A stretch of DNA of 64,000 nucleotides from Gracilibacillus timonensis (lineage in GTDB: Bacteria; Bacillota; Bacilli; Bacillales; Amphibacillaceae): positions 1,798,001 to 1,862,000 of the forward strand of contig NZ_FLKH01000012.1 in assembly GCF_900086715.1 (NCBI RefSeq). The letters run 5' to 3'. Below, one piece after another: positions 30,776 to 40,923 of this stretch (within the stretch, counting starts at the first letter, position 1; the number at the start of each line of letters is the position of its first letter). The notes below the pieces were generated by a model. That model ran no database searches. It saw only the letters and a list, made by a program, of their open reading frames with translations, and was not told where the DNA came from. Made by a program: the position numbers and the translations under genes.

Positions 30776-32649
30776 TGTTCTATGCCTCCAATTAATAATT
30801 CTTTGATTTTCTGTTCTGATTGTGACTGTTTAAGTGTGTCAACAAAGTCTTGATTAACTAATCTTCTCGATAAATTGGATAAAATATCTAGGTGTTCATT
30901 GCTATTGCCTTCAGGAACTAAGATACTTATAACAAAGGTTGTTGGCTGTTCATCTAGTGCTGGCCAATCCATTCCTTGCTCCAAACGGACTACGATTAAT
31001 TTGGCTTCTCGAACGGAGGAGCTGGCAACATGAGGAATGGCAATCCCGTTTTCCATGCCAGTACTGCCTTCCTGTTCCCGCTTTTGCAGCCCTGTGTATA
31101 CTTCATTAGCATTGTCAGCGATGTTTAATGCCACTGCTTTGTCAGCAATAAAGTGTAGTACGTCATCTTTTGAATTCAGTTTTTCTTGCAAGAAGATTTG
31201 CTTACTTTCTAAAAGTTGTCCGACTTGCTTGCTGGTTTGTGCCGATGTTTGCTCTTGCTTATTCTTTTCTTGGTGGCGTTTTTGTTCAAATGCCATTAAA
31301 AGACCTGCCACAACTGCACCAATGAGAATAGCAAGCACCCAGTATAAGGCGTGTGTGACGACAGGTAAGACGATAAATCCACCGTGAGGAGCTGGTACTT
31401 CTACCTGAAATAAATAGGTTAAAATGGCCCCAATCGATGAACCGACCATTAAAATAGGAATAATCGTTAAAGGTCGTTTGGCAGCAAAAGGAATAGCTCC
31501 TTCGGTAATATGGGTAGATCCTAATAAGAAATTCACATATCCTGCGCTTGTCTCTGATTGGCTGTAAAAACGACGAGCAAATAGTACGGCAAAACCGGTT
31601 GCCAACGGCGGGACAATACATGCGGCGGATACCCCAGCCATAAAGAAGTGATTTCCTTGTGCTAACAAGGCAGTGCCTGTGACATAGGCAGCTTTATTCA
31701 CGGGACCACCCATATCAAATGCACTCATAATACCAACAATTAATCCCAATAAGAGTGGATTGGAATCTTGGAAACCTGCTAAAAAGTCCATCATTCCTTG
31801 ATTAATAGCTTCCATTGGGACGGATAGATACCACATGGAAAATCCGCCAAGAAAAATACCGAATACAGGTAAGAGGAATATGGCCTTTAACCCATCAAGT
31901 GATTTTGGTAAACGTTTGAGCAAATAATTTAATAATAAAATAATGCCACCTGCTAAGAAACCGCCCACGATACCGCCCAAAAAACCAGTACCATTCGTAT
32001 CGGCGATCATCCCGACAATAAATCCGATCACTAAGCCAGGTCGGTTTCCGATAGACTGTGCAATATAAGCACTTAATACTGGTACCATCAGTCCCATTGC
32101 TAGACCGCCTACCGTATTCATGATGGCCGCTATTTCATTATACTGAGAAGATTCTGGATCGGCAGAATAAATTCCAAACATAAAGGAAATAGCCACCATT
32201 ACACCACCTGCAACGACAAAAGGAAGCATGTGTGATACTCCGTTCATCAAGTGGACGTAGATCTTGTGCCACAAATTGACGGAGTCCGGTCTGTTGTTCT
32301 CGGTTGATGCCGTGGATTCGCCTGTTCCCTTATAGACAGGCACATCGCCGGATAGAGCTCGTTCGATTAATTCTTCTGGATTTTTAATCCCTTTGGATAC
32401 AGCCACATTGATTACTTTTTTTCCGTGAAAACGATCAATGTCTACATTTTTATCAGCGGCAATGATGATTACTTCTGCTTCTTGAATTTCTTGTGCTGTG
32501 AACTGATTTTCTGTTCCACGTTGGCCATGGGTTTCTACTTTGATAGAAATCCCTTTTTCCTTGGCCGCATTTTCTAACGCTTCAGCGGCCATAAAAGTAT
32601 GTGCTATACCTGTTGGACAGCCAGTAACTCCTAAAAAGCGATACGTCAT
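30772..32649 (-). CDS. PTS fructose-type transporter, EIIBCA fusion
   Basis: 625 residues in the order EIIB, EIIC, EIIA. EIIB begins [18 protein letters not shown] with the phospho-Cys at residue 11. EIIC has about eight TM segments (about 125-450). EIIA at the C-terminus has [10 protein letters not shown], with the phospho-His. Substrates of this family are phosphorylated at C1 during uptake. The order differs from the ABC order of B. subtilis FruA. The ATG at 32649 is chosen (AGAGGTG about 6 nt upstream); a GTG at 32658 overlaps the site. It lies between the kinase and aldolase genes. Confidence 0.95.
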   Translation of the reverse strand: MTYRFLGVTGCPTGIAHTFMAAEALENAAKEKGISIKVETHGQRGTENQFTAQEIQEAEVIIIAADKNVDIDRFHGKKVINVAVSKGIKNPEELIERALSGDVPVYKGTGESTASTENNRPDSVNLWHKIYVHLMNGVSHMLPFVVAGGVMVAISFMFGIYSADPESSQYNEIAAIMNTVGGLAMGLMVPVLSAYIAQSIGNRPGLVIGFIVGMIADTNGTGFLGGIVGGFLAGGIILLLNYLLKRLPKSLDGLKAIFLLPVFGIFLGGFSMWYLSVPMEAINQGMMDFLAGFQDSNPLLLGLIVGIMSAFDMGGPVNKAAYVTGTALLAQGNHFFMAGVSAACIVPPLATGFAVLFARRFYSQSETSAGYVNFLLGSTHITEGAIPFAAKRPLTIIPILMVGSSIGAILTYLFQVEVPAPHGGFIVLPVVTHALYWVLAILIGAVVAGLLMAFEQKRHQEKNKQEQTSAQTSKQVGQLLESKQIFLQEKLNSKDDVLHFIADKAVALNIADNANEVYTGLQKREQEGSTGMENGIAIPHVASSSVREAKLIVVRLEQGMDWPALDEQPTTFVISILVPEGNSNEHLDILSNLSRRLVNQDFVDTLKQSQSEQKIKELLIGGIEQ

Positions 32650-32667
32650 TTTTTTCACCTCTTATTT

Positions 32668-33588
32668 TTAATTAATTTCTTTTACTTCAATTTGCTCCAT
32701 TAATTGATCAACATCTTCAAAGTTGGTTAACCCTGTTTGGAAAGCAGTTGAGGAACCAGCAGCGACACTTTTCTGTAAGGCATAAGCAGTATGGCCGGTA
32801 TCCTGTAAGGTACTGTAAAAAGTAGCCAGCATCGTATCTCCAGAACAGGCGGTATTCATCACCTCACCACTTGGTGCAGGGCAATGAAGCACCATTGATT
32901 CGTTAATAAAATAGGCCCCCTCATTCCCCATGGAGAGCAGGATATTTTGGCAGCCTTGTGCCAGTAGTTGCTGCGCTGCTTCGATCAGTGCTGGTTCGGA
33001 ATCGAGTGTACGCTCCGGAAACAAGGTTTGTAGTTCCTCCTCATTTGGCTTGATTAAGTAGGGCTGATAAGGGAGTAACTGACTTAATATAGGGTGACTC
33101 ACATCCCAAATAAGCGAAAAGCCGATATCTGCTGCCAATTTAGCGATATCAACCAAAATCGAGGGTCCCAATCCTTGTGGCAGACTACCGGATACAAATA
33201 AGACATCCTCCTCGGTTAACTTTTGGATGTTATTTAATAACTGCTGGATAGCTGTGTCCGTGATAGTGGGGCCTCTATTGACAATTTTATACTCCCCTTG
33301 ATTGGATTTCACAAACGCATTAATCCTAGTAAACCCTTCCACCTCTGTGAAATGCGTATGAATTCCCAAGTTTGTTAATTCTTTTTGAATAAAATGACCG
33401 CTAAATCCGGCTATATATCCCATGGCCGTGGATGAAAATCCAAGTTTTTTCAAGATAATGGAGATATTCACTCCTTTTCCATTCGGCTGAAATTCATCAT
33501 AGATACTTCGATTGACCTTATCGGGAAGAAAGTCCTCCATTTCAATGAACATATCGATAGCCGTATTTAACGTGCAAGTATAAATCAT
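32668..33588 (-). CDS. PfkB-family ketohexose-phosphate kinase (1-phosphofructokinase or tagatose-6-phosphate kinase)
   Basis: 306 residues. PfkB marks: MIYTCTLNTAIDMFIEM, PNGKGVNISIILKKLG (substrate site), NRGPTITD, and the ATP/anion-hole motif with catalytic Asp in NTACSGDTMLATF (GAGD is usual in FruK). It would phosphorylate the sugar 1-phosphate at C6 or the 6-phosphate at C1. Next to lacD and a fructose-type PTS, FruK-like action on a ketohexose 1-phosphate fits best. The ATG at 33588 has AAAGGGTGA upstream. Confidence 0.9.
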   Translation of the reverse strand: MIYTCTLNTAIDMFIEMEDFLPDKVNRSIYDEFQPNGKGVNISIILKKLGFSSTAMGYIAGFSGHFIQKELTNLGIHTHFTEVEGFTRINAFVKSNQGEYKIVNRGPTITDTAIQQLLNNIQKLTEEDVLFVSGSLPQGLGPSILVDIAKLAADIGFSLIWDVSHPILSQLLPYQPYLIKPNEEELQTLFPERTLDSEPALIEAAQQLLAQGCQNILLSMGNEGAYFINESMVLHCPAPSGEVMNTACSGDTMLATFYSTLQDTGHTAYALQKSVAAGSSTAFQTGLTNFEDVDQLMEQIEVKEIN

Positions 33589-33697
33589 AACAATCACCCT
33601 TTCTTACTCGTATTATGACACATAAGATAATGAAAATGTTTGCAAGATATGTGGTATAGTAAAGTTGGAGTGAAAATCATTTCATGAGAGGTGTTTT

Positions 33698-34477
33698 ATG
33701 ATGAATTTCCAACAACGCATGCAGCATTATTACCATGAGTTAAGTAGTAGTGATAAACATTTATTACGATATATCGAAGAACATGATGCCTCAATGGGGG
33801 ACATGTCAATTACAAGATTGAGTGAAGCCACCAATGTATCCACTTCTACCATTGTTCGGTGCATGAAGAAGCTACATTATCAAGGATTTACCGATTTTAA
33901 ATTTCATTTTGTCTCAGAGAAATCCCAGCAATTTCCGGAAGTCTTGAAGCAAATAAAGGATATAGACTCACAAATCCAAACGGCCATCTTCAAAAACCAG
34001 GAAGAAGTAACGAATACTTTGAATTATTTAGATTCGTCGATTATAGAGGATGCCCTGAATGCCGTTCGATACAGTAAAAAAATCACGATATTTGGACGCG
34101 GATTTTCCGAACACATTTCGAAAGAGATGGCTCTTAAACTACAATTACTAGAAAAGCATTGTGAGGAACATAATGATCCCAATATAATTCGTATTAAGGC
34201 GAGAAAATTCACCCGCGATGACTTGGTGATTTTTGTATCTTTAAACGGAGAAACAGATGAGCTAGTAGAGGCGGCTACGTTTTGTAAACAGAATAATGTA
34301 AAGACAATCGCCTTAACAACTAATAAAGAAAGTAGCTTATTTCAGTTATGTGATATTAATCTGTTGGGGTATAAATCAAAAAAGAGTTATTTCCCTGATT
34401 ATGAAGTGCGTTCAAGGCTTCCGTTACAGGTGCTGGCCAGGATATTTCTTGATGCGTATGTGATTCGTTATAATTAG
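33698..34477 (+). CDS. RpiR-family transcriptional regulator
   Basis: 259 residues. An N-terminal HTH_6 domain (residues 1-75; ITRLSEATNVSTSTIVRCMKKLHYQGF) is followed by a SIS sugar-phosphate-binding domain (about 105-245; TIFGRGFSEHISKEMALKL, VIFVSLNGETDELVEAA). RpiR proteins respond to sugar phosphates. Divergent transcription from the kinase-PTS-lacD operon across about 100 bp strongly suggests it controls that operon. An extended -10 (TGTGGTATAGT) lies about 40 bp upstream of its start. Confidence 0.93.
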   Translation: MMNFQQRMQHYYHELSSSDKHLLRYIEEHDASMGDMSITRLSEATNVSTSTIVRCMKKLHYQGFTDFKFHFVSEKSQQFPEVLKQIKDIDSQIQTAIFKNQEEVTNTLNYLDSSIIEDALNAVRYSKKITIFGRGFSEHISKEMALKLQLLEKHCEEHNDPNIIRIKARKFTRDDLVIFVSLNGETDELVEAATFCKQNNVKTIALTTNKESSLFQLCDINLLGYKSKKSYFPDYEVRSRLPLQVLARIFLDAYVIRYN

Positions 34478-34823
34478 TGGGGAATTTTATGTTAAAAATA
34501 GATAGATTTTTTATTTTGAGAAAGAGTAATACTTGATTAGATCCCTTTAATGTTCGTGAATTAACCAAAATGAACAAAGATGGATCACATAAATCTAATT
34601 AAAATCCTAAAAAACACGAACATTAATGTGAAAATATTATATTATATATTGACAAAGTGTGCTGGTTTGCTATGATAGAAACAATCAAATGATTTCCTGC
34701 TATTTATCAACGAGAAAAAGTGCTATAATAAAAGTTAGTTGTTAAGAAAGTCGATTTATAAGTGAAAAACTTCACGAACTAGTTATCTAAATTTTCAAAA
34801 TATATATGTTGGAGGGGACAAGC
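34478..34823 (+). promoter_or_regulatory. serA upstream regulatory region
   Basis: The 346-bp gap holds a 12-bp perfect inverted repeat (34547-34558, TTAATGTTCGTG; 34615-34626, CACGAACATTAA), a sigma-A promoter (TTGACA 34649-34654, 16-bp spacer, TATGAT 34671-34676) and a leader of about 140 nt. No open frame is supported. Confidence 0.6.
34547..34626. promoter_or_regulatory. 12-bp inverted repeat upstream of serA, PurBox-like
   Basis: Each arm contains CACGAACATTAA, close to the B. subtilis PurBox core CCGAACATT. The arms point outward (TTCG first, CGAA second) and are 56 bp apart, opposite to the usual PurR arrangement seen here upstream of purA. Confidence 0.5.
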
Positions 34824-36410
34824 GTGACATTTAAGGTATTAATCAGTGATCCATTAAGTGAAGACGGTATTCAGCCACTAAGAGAAGCGGATAACATCCA
34901 GGTAGATGTAGATACAGGGTTATCTGCAGATGAGTTGATGGACAAGATTGGCGACTATGATGCCCTTTTAGTAAGAAGTCAAACCAAGGTAACACGTGAT
35001 ATTATCAGTAAAGCTTCCAAACTGCAGATTATTGGTCGTGCTGGTGTTGGGGTTGATAACATTGATTTGAGTGCGGCGACGGAGCGAGGTATTATTGTCG
35101 TTAATGCACCGGATGGAAATACCAACTCTGCTGCCGAGCATACGATTGCGATGTTAACATCCTTAGCCCGTAAGATACCTCAGGCTTACCATGCATTGAA
35201 AAATGGGAAATGGGATCGTAAGACATACGTTGGGGTAGAGTTAAAAGGGAAAACGTTAGGTGTTATCGGAATGGGGCGTATTGGGGCAGAGGTAGCAGCC
35301 CGTGCCAAAGGCCAGCGTATGAGTGTGATTGCCTATGATCCATTCCTAACCAAGGATCGTGCCGATAAATTAGGAATAGACTATGGTTCGGTAGAAGATG
35401 TGATTGAGGCCGCAGATTTTATCACGGTTCATACACCACTTATTAAAGATACCAAACATCTGATTAATAAAGATGCCTTTGCCAAAATGAAGGATGGCGT
35501 GCGTATTGTCAACTGTGCCCGCGGTGGTATTATTGATGAAGATGCCTTGTATGAAGCGATTAAATCAGGCAAGGTAGCCGGTGCTGCTTTGGATGTGTTT
35601 GAAGAAGAACCAGCAACGGATCATCGCTTGTTGGAACTTCCGGAAGTAATTGCGACACCACATCTGGGAGCAAGTACGATTGAGGCACAGGAATCGGTGG
35701 CGATTGATGTCAGTCATGATGTGGTTCGTTATTTAACCGACGGTGTAGCGAAGAACCCGGTTAACTTACCAGCCGTACCGAAAGAGGTCATGAATAAGAT
35801 TGAGCCATACTTCTATCTATCAGAAAAAATGGGTACTTTTTTAACCTATCTAACCAATGGCGTTATTGAAGAGATTAATATTTCGTATTCAGGTGATTTA
35901 ACGGAATTGGAAGTGGCACCATTAACCCGTAATACCATCAAAGGCTTATTGAAACGTCACTTAGGTGATCATGTCAATGATGTCAATGCTTCTTATCTCG
36001 CCGAAAAGCGTGGTATTCAAGTGAATGAAAATAAGTCTTCTACTACGAAAGGTTTTACCAACTTATTAACCGTAGAAGTAAAGACTAAGAATGTAACCCG
36101 TTCGGTTTCTGGGACATTGCTGAATGGTTTAGGTCCTCGTCTTGTTCGTGTCGATACTTATAGTGTCGATGTGGTACCGGAGGGTGACTTAGTTGTTATT
36201 AAGCACAATGATCAGCCGGGTGTCATCGGTAAGGTAGGTAATATGTTTGCTGAGCGAGGCATCAATATTGCAGCTATGCAGGTAGGTCGTTCAGATGTTG
36301 GCGGGGAAGCGATTATGATCTTAACGATTGATAAATTCCTAGAAGAAGAAGAGATTGCCGCCCTGCAAGCAATGGAAGAGGTTGAAAAATTAACAGCTAT
36401 GCAATTGTAA
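34824..36410 (+). CDS. serA: D-3-phosphoglycerate dehydrogenase
   Basis: 528 residues. The NAD-binding domain has [18 protein letters not shown]; catalytic features include [22 protein letters not shown] and [10 protein letters not shown]; an intervening domain and a C-terminal ACT domain ([20 protein letters not shown]) follow, the site of serine feedback in this long type. It oxidises 3-phosphoglycerate to start serine synthesis. The GTG at 34824 is 6 nt after TTGGAGGGG; the ATG at 34806 is upstream of that site. Confidence 0.96.
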   Translation: MTFKVLISDPLSEDGIQPLREADNIQVDVDTGLSADELMDKIGDYDALLVRSQTKVTRDIISKASKLQIIGRAGVGVDNIDLSAATERGIIVVNAPDGNTNSAAEHTIAMLTSLARKIPQAYHALKNGKWDRKTYVGVELKGKTLGVIGMGRIGAEVAARAKGQRMSVIAYDPFLTKDRADKLGIDYGSVEDVIEAADFITVHTPLIKDTKHLINKDAFAKMKDGVRIVNCARGGIIDEDALYEAIKSGKVAGAALDVFEEEPATDHRLLELPEVIATPHLGASTIEAQESVAIDVSHDVVRYLTDGVAKNPVNLPAVPKEVMNKIEPYFYLSEKMGTFLTYLTNGVIEEINISYSGDLTELEVAPLTRNTIKGLLKRHLGDHVNDVNASYLAEKRGIQVNENKSSTTKGFTNLLTVEVKTKNVTRSVSGTLLNGLGPRLVRVDTYSVDVVPEGDLVVIKHNDQPGVIGKVGNMFAERGINIAAMQVGRSDVGGEAIMILTIDKFLEEEEIAALQAMEEVEKLTAMQL

Positions 36411-36415
36411 AGGAT

Positions 36416-36459
36416 AAGACCTTCTCGAACTGTTTAATCTGTTCGAGGAGGTCTTTTCT
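36416..36459 (+). terminator. terminator of serA
   Basis: AAGACCTTCTCGAAC and GTTCGAGGAGGTCTT form a 15-bp stem with one G-T pair, then TTTTC. Confidence 0.85.
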
Positions 36460-36469
36460 AGTAAGGTAA

Positions 36470-36630
36470 GAAAGTTTAAAATCATTGATATAATAGGATT
36501 TGAAGCGATTTGATCTGGAACGAACCGGAGTACCGATAAGATGGACTCGTTACTTAACATCATCCATCTTATCAGCAGTTCAGTAACAACTTGGAGTGAT
36601 CGGTAAAGGAGCGGGCAGGTTTTACCTGTT
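36470..36630 (+). repeat. dispersed intergenic repeat, copy B
   Basis: Contains ATATAATAGGATTTG, GATCTGGAACGAAC, an 11-bp perfect inverted repeat (GATAAGATGGA 36535-36545 with TCCATCTTATC 36563-36573) and a GATCGGTAAAGGAGCG tail. It aligns with the copies at 28232 and 50313. Confidence 0.6.
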
Positions 36631-36753
36631 TTTCTTCATCCATAAAAAATATATCCAATTCTATATATTTCTAAGTACATAAACGCTTTTTAAGATCATA
36701 ACGGACGATAGGTTTACACCATTTTAACTTCCTTCACTTCCCTAACCATATGC

Positions 36754-36759
36754 TATAAT
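36754..36759 (+). promoter_or_regulatory. extended -10 of the hybrid kinase gene
   Basis: TGCTATAAT (extended -10, core 36754-36759) lies 36 bp before the kinase start; the -35 is weak. Confidence 0.5.
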
Positions 36760-36795
36760 ATAGTGAAACAAAGAACGTTGGAAGTGATGAGATAG

Positions 36796-39700
36796 ATGAA
36801 AAGTTATGTACGCCTGACACTTATTTTGTTTATTTTTATTGCCTGTCTGGTGAGCTTGAGATTTATTTGGATGAATAATTTCGTGTATGAAACGCAGTCA
36901 AATATTCAAGAAGGTGAATTAGATTTACGGACATGGGATAGGGATAAAGAAGAGATATGGTTATTAGATGGAGAGTGGGATTTCTACCCCTCTCAATTTA
37001 TTATGGAGGAAAACATACTATCAAATATTAACCCGGCGCCCATCGAGGTACCTGGGGGCTGGAAAGAACAATTACATACTACTTTTGGTTATGGTTCGTA
37101 CCGCCTGAAAATTAGGACTGATCCCGAGCAAGTTGTCAATTATAGTTTATACATTCCAAGTATTCGAAGTGCAACAGAAATCTATGTTAATGGTCGGAGG
37201 CTGGCATCTGCAGGTGTGATTAATACAAGCGAAGAAGGATATACGGCAAAGAATATACCGCAACACCTTGTTTTTACCGCGGATGAAGAGGGTCTTATTG
37301 ATATTGTAATTCAAGCCGCCAACTTTAAAGATACGAGAAATGGCGGGATTGCTCGCTCGATTAAATTTGGGATGGAGCCATCTATTTCAAATGAAGTGCA
37401 GCTTTCTCACTATCTTCAAATTCTCATGCTTGTTATTCTTTTGACGCATGCTACTTATACCTTGATTTTGTATCTAACCGGGAATCGGGACAAACGTTTG
37501 CTGTTCTTTTCATTAGTGACCTTTTGCTTAGTAATGACCATGCTTTTGAGTACGGGAGATAAATTGTTTCATCAGTTGTTTTATATTTCCTATGAATGGG
37601 ATTTTCGGCTGGCAAATGCCTTGAATCTATTGGGTTGTTATGCCTTGCTCAACTGTACCAATCATCAGGAATTACCCTACTGGCGGAAAATGATCCCATA
37701 CTATACAATGGCTATTCTAGGAACGGCCGTTGTTACCATGTTTTTATCCATACCACAAATCCTTATGCTTTTTCCGGTCTACTATTTCCTTTCTTTTTTT
37801 ACGGTTGGTGTGACCTTTTTTGCTATTGTAAGTGCCTATAAGCAACATCCAAGCACTAATTTGTTTTTAGTTTTAAGCTTTGTTGCCGTCATCCATCATT
37901 TTATTTGGGTGATAGCTTGGAGAGCTTTGGGAATCCACTTGCTTTATTATCCATTTGATTTCATTATTGCAGCAGCTTGTTACCTGTTTGTTTGGTTTAA
38001 GGGTTATTTTCAAATGTATGAAGAAACCAAAAGCTTAGCAAACAGTTTAAAACGAATGAATGAGGAGAAAGATCAATTCTTAGCCAATACATCTCATGAG
38101 TTTCGTAATCCGTTAAATAGTATGTTATTGTTATCGAAGGCCGTGTTAAACAGGGACGAAAAAACTTTATCGTTACGGAGTAAAGAAGAATTACAATCGG
38201 TCCTAAAGGTGGGAAGACAACTACGGCTTCTGTTGACTGATTTACTGGAGGCGAGACATCTCCAGCATGGTAAACCAAGGTTAAATAAGCAGCCCATCGT
38301 ATTAGAACCGATCGTGACTGGAGTTTTGGATCTGCTCCAATTCTCGTTGGATGTCAAACATTTACGAATAGTTAATGACATCAGCAAGGAGTTTCCGCCG
38401 ATATATGCAGATGAAAATCGAGTAACACAGATTTTATTTAATCTAATCGATAATGCTATCAAGTATACAAAAGAGGGAAGTATCGTTATTTCGGCCAATG
38501 TGAAGGGACAAGAGGCAGTCATTAGTGTGACAGATACGGGAGTTGGTATCGGTCCAGACACACTAAAACGATTATTCCAACCCTATGAACAAGGACATAC
38601 ACCGCATGGCTTGCAAGAAGGCGGCTTTGGTTTGGGATTAAGTATTACAAAACAACTAATAGAACTCCATGACGGCAGCATAGAGGTGGATTCTAAAGAA
38701 GGAGTAGGTACAACCTTCCGTTTCACGTTAAAGCTAGCCTCTGCACAGGAATCCATTTCCCTATCCAGAGAAGAAGTACTAACAACGATAAGCCCGAAAG
38801 AACATGAAGAACCAATACATTCCAATCCTCAGACGGGGACGTTACCATCTATCATGGTGATTGATGATACCCCTGCTAACTTACTGGCGATGAACAGTGT
38901 TTTTTCAGAAGATGCCTATCGGATACAGCTTGTTTCAAACGGTTATCAGGCATTAGATGAATTAACAAAGCAGGAGTGGGATCTGGTAATTTCAGATATT
39001 ATGATGCCCGAAATATCAGGATATACATTGACGCAAAAGATTAGAGAACGCTATTCATTGACCGAATTACCGGTATTATTGTTGACTGGCGGAACGGTTG
39101 ATATGGAAACAGGTTTTGCTGCAGGTGCCAATGATTATGTATCCAAACCGGTGGAAGCCGTTGAACTTCGGGCACGAGCGGATTCGTTGATTGCCTTAAA
39201 ACGGGTAGCACAGGAACAATTGCAGTTAGAAACATCTTGGCTGCAAGCACAGATACAGCCGCATTTCTTATTTAATACGCTGAATGCTGTCATTGCCTTG
39301 AGTGAATCCAATGTGGAGGAAATGAGACAGTTACTAAACGAATTTAGTCATTTTTTAAGAAGTAAATTTCAGTTTCAGCAAATGGATCGTTTTATTCCTA
39401 TAGAGGAAGAGTTAAGTATTGTCCAGTCTTATTTATATATTGAACAGGTCCGGTTTCGTGATTTACTGCAGGTGAAATGGGAAATTGGAGATACAGCAGA
39501 TGTTACTGTTCCGTTTCTTTCTATCCAGCCGTTAGTGGAAAATGCGGTACAACACGGAATTAGGAAAAAGCCAGGCAGTGGTACGGTTATTATTCGATGT
39601 TATAAGATACAAAATCAGTCTCAGGCTGTCATTGAAGTGGAAGACAATGGCGTAGGGATGAGCCAAACGAAGGTCCAACAGGTGCTGACACAATCATCAA

Positions 39701-39825
39701 CAAGCCATACTGGTGTAGGTATTCTGAATGTGGAACAGCGATTAAGAAAGCATTATGGAAAGGGATTGACCATCAACAGTGTAGTAAATGAAGGGACGTT
39801 GTTTTCTTTTACCGTTGACAGGTAA
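36796..39825 (+). CDS. hybrid sensor kinase: 7TM sensor, HisKA kinase, receiver and second HWE/LytS-type kinase
   Basis: 1009 residues. A short TM anchor (about 7-27), an extracellular beta-sandwich-like domain (7TMR-DISMED2 type, about 40-195), seven hydrophobic segments (about 205-410), a HisKA with His433 in TSHEFRNPLNSM, a HATPase (DNAIKYTKEG, GGFGLGLSI), a receiver with Asp734 in VISDIMMPE, then a His_kinase segment with His823 in IQPHFLFNTL and a second HATPase (NAVQHGI). No response regulator or target gene is adjacent. Both kinase modules look complete. The input and output are unknown. Confidence 0.92.
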   Translation: MKSYVRLTLILFIFIACLVSLRFIWMNNFVYETQSNIQEGELDLRTWDRDKEEIWLLDGEWDFYPSQFIMEENILSNINPAPIEVPGGWKEQLHTTFGYGSYRLKIRTDPEQVVNYSLYIPSIRSATEIYVNGRRLASAGVINTSEEGYTAKNIPQHLVFTADEEGLIDIVIQAANFKDTRNGGIARSIKFGMEPSISNEVQLSHYLQILMLVILLTHATYTLILYLTGNRDKRLLFFSLVTFCLVMTMLLSTGDKLFHQLFYISYEWDFRLANALNLLGCYALLNCTNHQELPYWRKMIPYYTMAILGTAVVTMFLSIPQILMLFPVYYFLSFFTVGVTFFAIVSAYKQHPSTNLFLVLSFVAVIHHFIWVIAWRALGIHLLYYPFDFIIAAACYLFVWFKGYFQMYEETKSLANSLKRMNEEKDQFLANTSHEFRNPLNSMLLLSKAVLNRDEKTLSLRSKEELQSVLKVGRQLRLLLTDLLEARHLQHGKPRLNKQPIVLEPIVTGVLDLLQFSLDVKHLRIVNDISKEFPPIYADENRVTQILFNLIDNAIKYTKEGSIVISANVKGQEAVISVTDTGVGIGPDTLKRLFQPYEQGHTPHGLQEGGFGLGLSITKQLIELHDGSIEVDSKEGVGTTFRFTLKLASAQESISLSREEVLTTISPKEHEEPIHSNPQTGTLPSIMVIDDTPANLLAMNSVFSEDAYRIQLVSNGYQALDELTKQEWDLVISDIMMPEISGYTLTQKIRERYSLTELPVLLLTGGTVDMETGFAAGANDYVSKPVEAVELRARADSLIALKRVAQEQLQLETSWLQAQIQPHFLFNTLNAVIALSESNVEEMRQLLNEFSHFLRSKFQFQQMDRFIPIEEELSIVQSYLYIEQVRFRDLLQVKWEIGDTADVTVPFLSIQPLVENAVQHGIRKKPGSGTVIIRCYKIQNQSQAVIEVEDNGVGMSQTKVQQVLTQSSTSHTGVGILNVEQRLRKHYGKGLTINSVVNEGTLFSFTVDR

Positions 39826-39968
39826 AGTAGATGTAATGGGTTAAAAATCGAGGAGAGCGTAAAAAGTTGGTTCTTGTTCGTAGTTATTTTTACAGAACTC
39901 TGGGGCAATCAAGGGATTACGTGTTGGATTTTCTTTTGTTGTGCCATAAAGCATTACATAAAAAGTGA

Positions 39969-39984
39969 TGTTTCATGTGGAACA
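39969..39984. promoter_or_regulatory. parS-like site, one mismatch
   Basis: TGTTTCATGTGGAACA differs from exact parS by one base in the central palindrome (reverse complement TGTTCCACATGAAACA). The same variant occurs at 58994-59009. Confidence 0.7.
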
Positions 39985-40011
39985 ATCTTCCTTGCTATCA
40001 GCAAACGAATA

Positions 40012-40041
40012 AAGCGGGAAATCTGGAAACAGGCTTCCCGC
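40012..40041 (-). terminator. terminator-like hairpin of the HAD gene
   Basis: AGCGGGAA and TTCCCGCT form an 8-bp stem with a long loop; on the minus strand TTTATTCG follows, a weak T-run. Confidence 0.45.
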
Positions 40042-40056
40042 TTATCATTTGAATAT

Positions 40057-40830
40057 CTAGAGAACTTCTAATAACTCCTCCAAACGCGAAATTTCATATG
40101 TAGGCTTTACGTCTTCCGCTGTTTTGCCCTCATGATTAATCCAGACACTCTTAATACCTGTTCGGTTGGCGCCGAGGATATCAGTCATCAGATTGTCTCC
40201 TACCATCAAGGCCTCTTCATTGGTAACGCCGGCGACCTCCAATACATGCTTAAAGATGGCTGGGTCCGGTTTACCCCTGCCAAAATCACCCGAGATAATA
40301 ATGTGGTCAAAATAAGGTCGCAATTCCGGAGTGATCGTTAGTTTGGTATTTTGCAGATCTGGTGATCCGTTGGTAAGCATGATTAATTGATAATCAGGCT
40401 GTAATTTTTTAAGCACGGCATAGGTTTCTTCATAAACAAATGGGCTTTCCTTACGTTTTTCCGGGAATTGTTCCGCTAAATAGGTACCAAGTGTTTCGTC
40501 ATCAATACCAATTTGCTTCAAGCCATTTGTCCAAGCTTGTTTACGGTAGTCCGGTACAATGGCCGCCATTTCCTTAAAATAGGTATGGTCATCTAGAAAA
40601 TTTCCCCATAAGGCCTCAAAGGGATTAACCCCGATCATCTGTGTAAATTCGTAGGTTTCATAGCCTTGGTATAAGGTGCGTGCCTGTTCACGAACGGCCT
40701 TCTCTAATTGTTCGGGATCCATATCGTACTTTTCCGCGGCTAACTGGCAGGTTTTTTCAAATGCGGTTTTGACGCTTTTTTTATCCCATAGCAGGGTGTC
40801 ATCTAAGTCAAATATAATGGTCTTTGTCAT
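40057..40830 (-). CDS. HAD-superfamily hydrolase (YjjG/YfnB-like)
   Basis: 257 residues. Motif I IIFDLDDTLLW with nucleophile Asp at residue 8, motif II LTNGSPD, motif III Lys in GRGKPDPAIF, motif IV VGDNLMTDI, with a helical C1 cap between I and II. Subfamily IA; related enzymes dephosphorylate nucleotides or sugar phosphates. Substrate unknown. It is a single minus-strand gene between the hybrid kinase and yybS. Confidence 0.9.
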   Translation of the reverse strand: MTKTIIFDLDDTLLWDKKSVKTAFEKTCQLAAEKYDMDPEQLEKAVREQARTLYQGYETYEFTQMIGVNPFEALWGNFLDDHTYFKEMAAIVPDYRKQAWTNGLKQIGIDDETLGTYLAEQFPEKRKESPFVYEETYAVLKKLQPDYQLIMLTNGSPDLQNTKLTITPELRPYFDHIIISGDFGRGKPDPAIFKHVLEVAGVTNEEALMVGDNLMTDILGANRTGIKSVWINHEGKTAEDVKPTYEISRLEELLEVL

Positions 40831-40923
40831 CTTGATTGCCTCCTCTTTTGATTCCTGCCTACATTATACTGAATAATCGGAGATTGTGCATATATTTGTC
40901 GGGGGATTGATATGCCACTTTAT

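Larger units (their letters stand above)
39826..40056. other. intergenic gap with parS variant
   Basis: 230 bp between the kinase and HAD genes. A 65-codon frame crosses it, but it has Cys/Trp-rich composition, no ribosome site and no family; I do not call it. A parS-like site lies at 39969-39984. Confidence 0.4.

Noticed and set aside
39874-40071. 65-codon plus-strand frame after the hybrid kinase
   Set aside because: No ribosome site or family; contains the parS variant and overlaps the HAD gene end.
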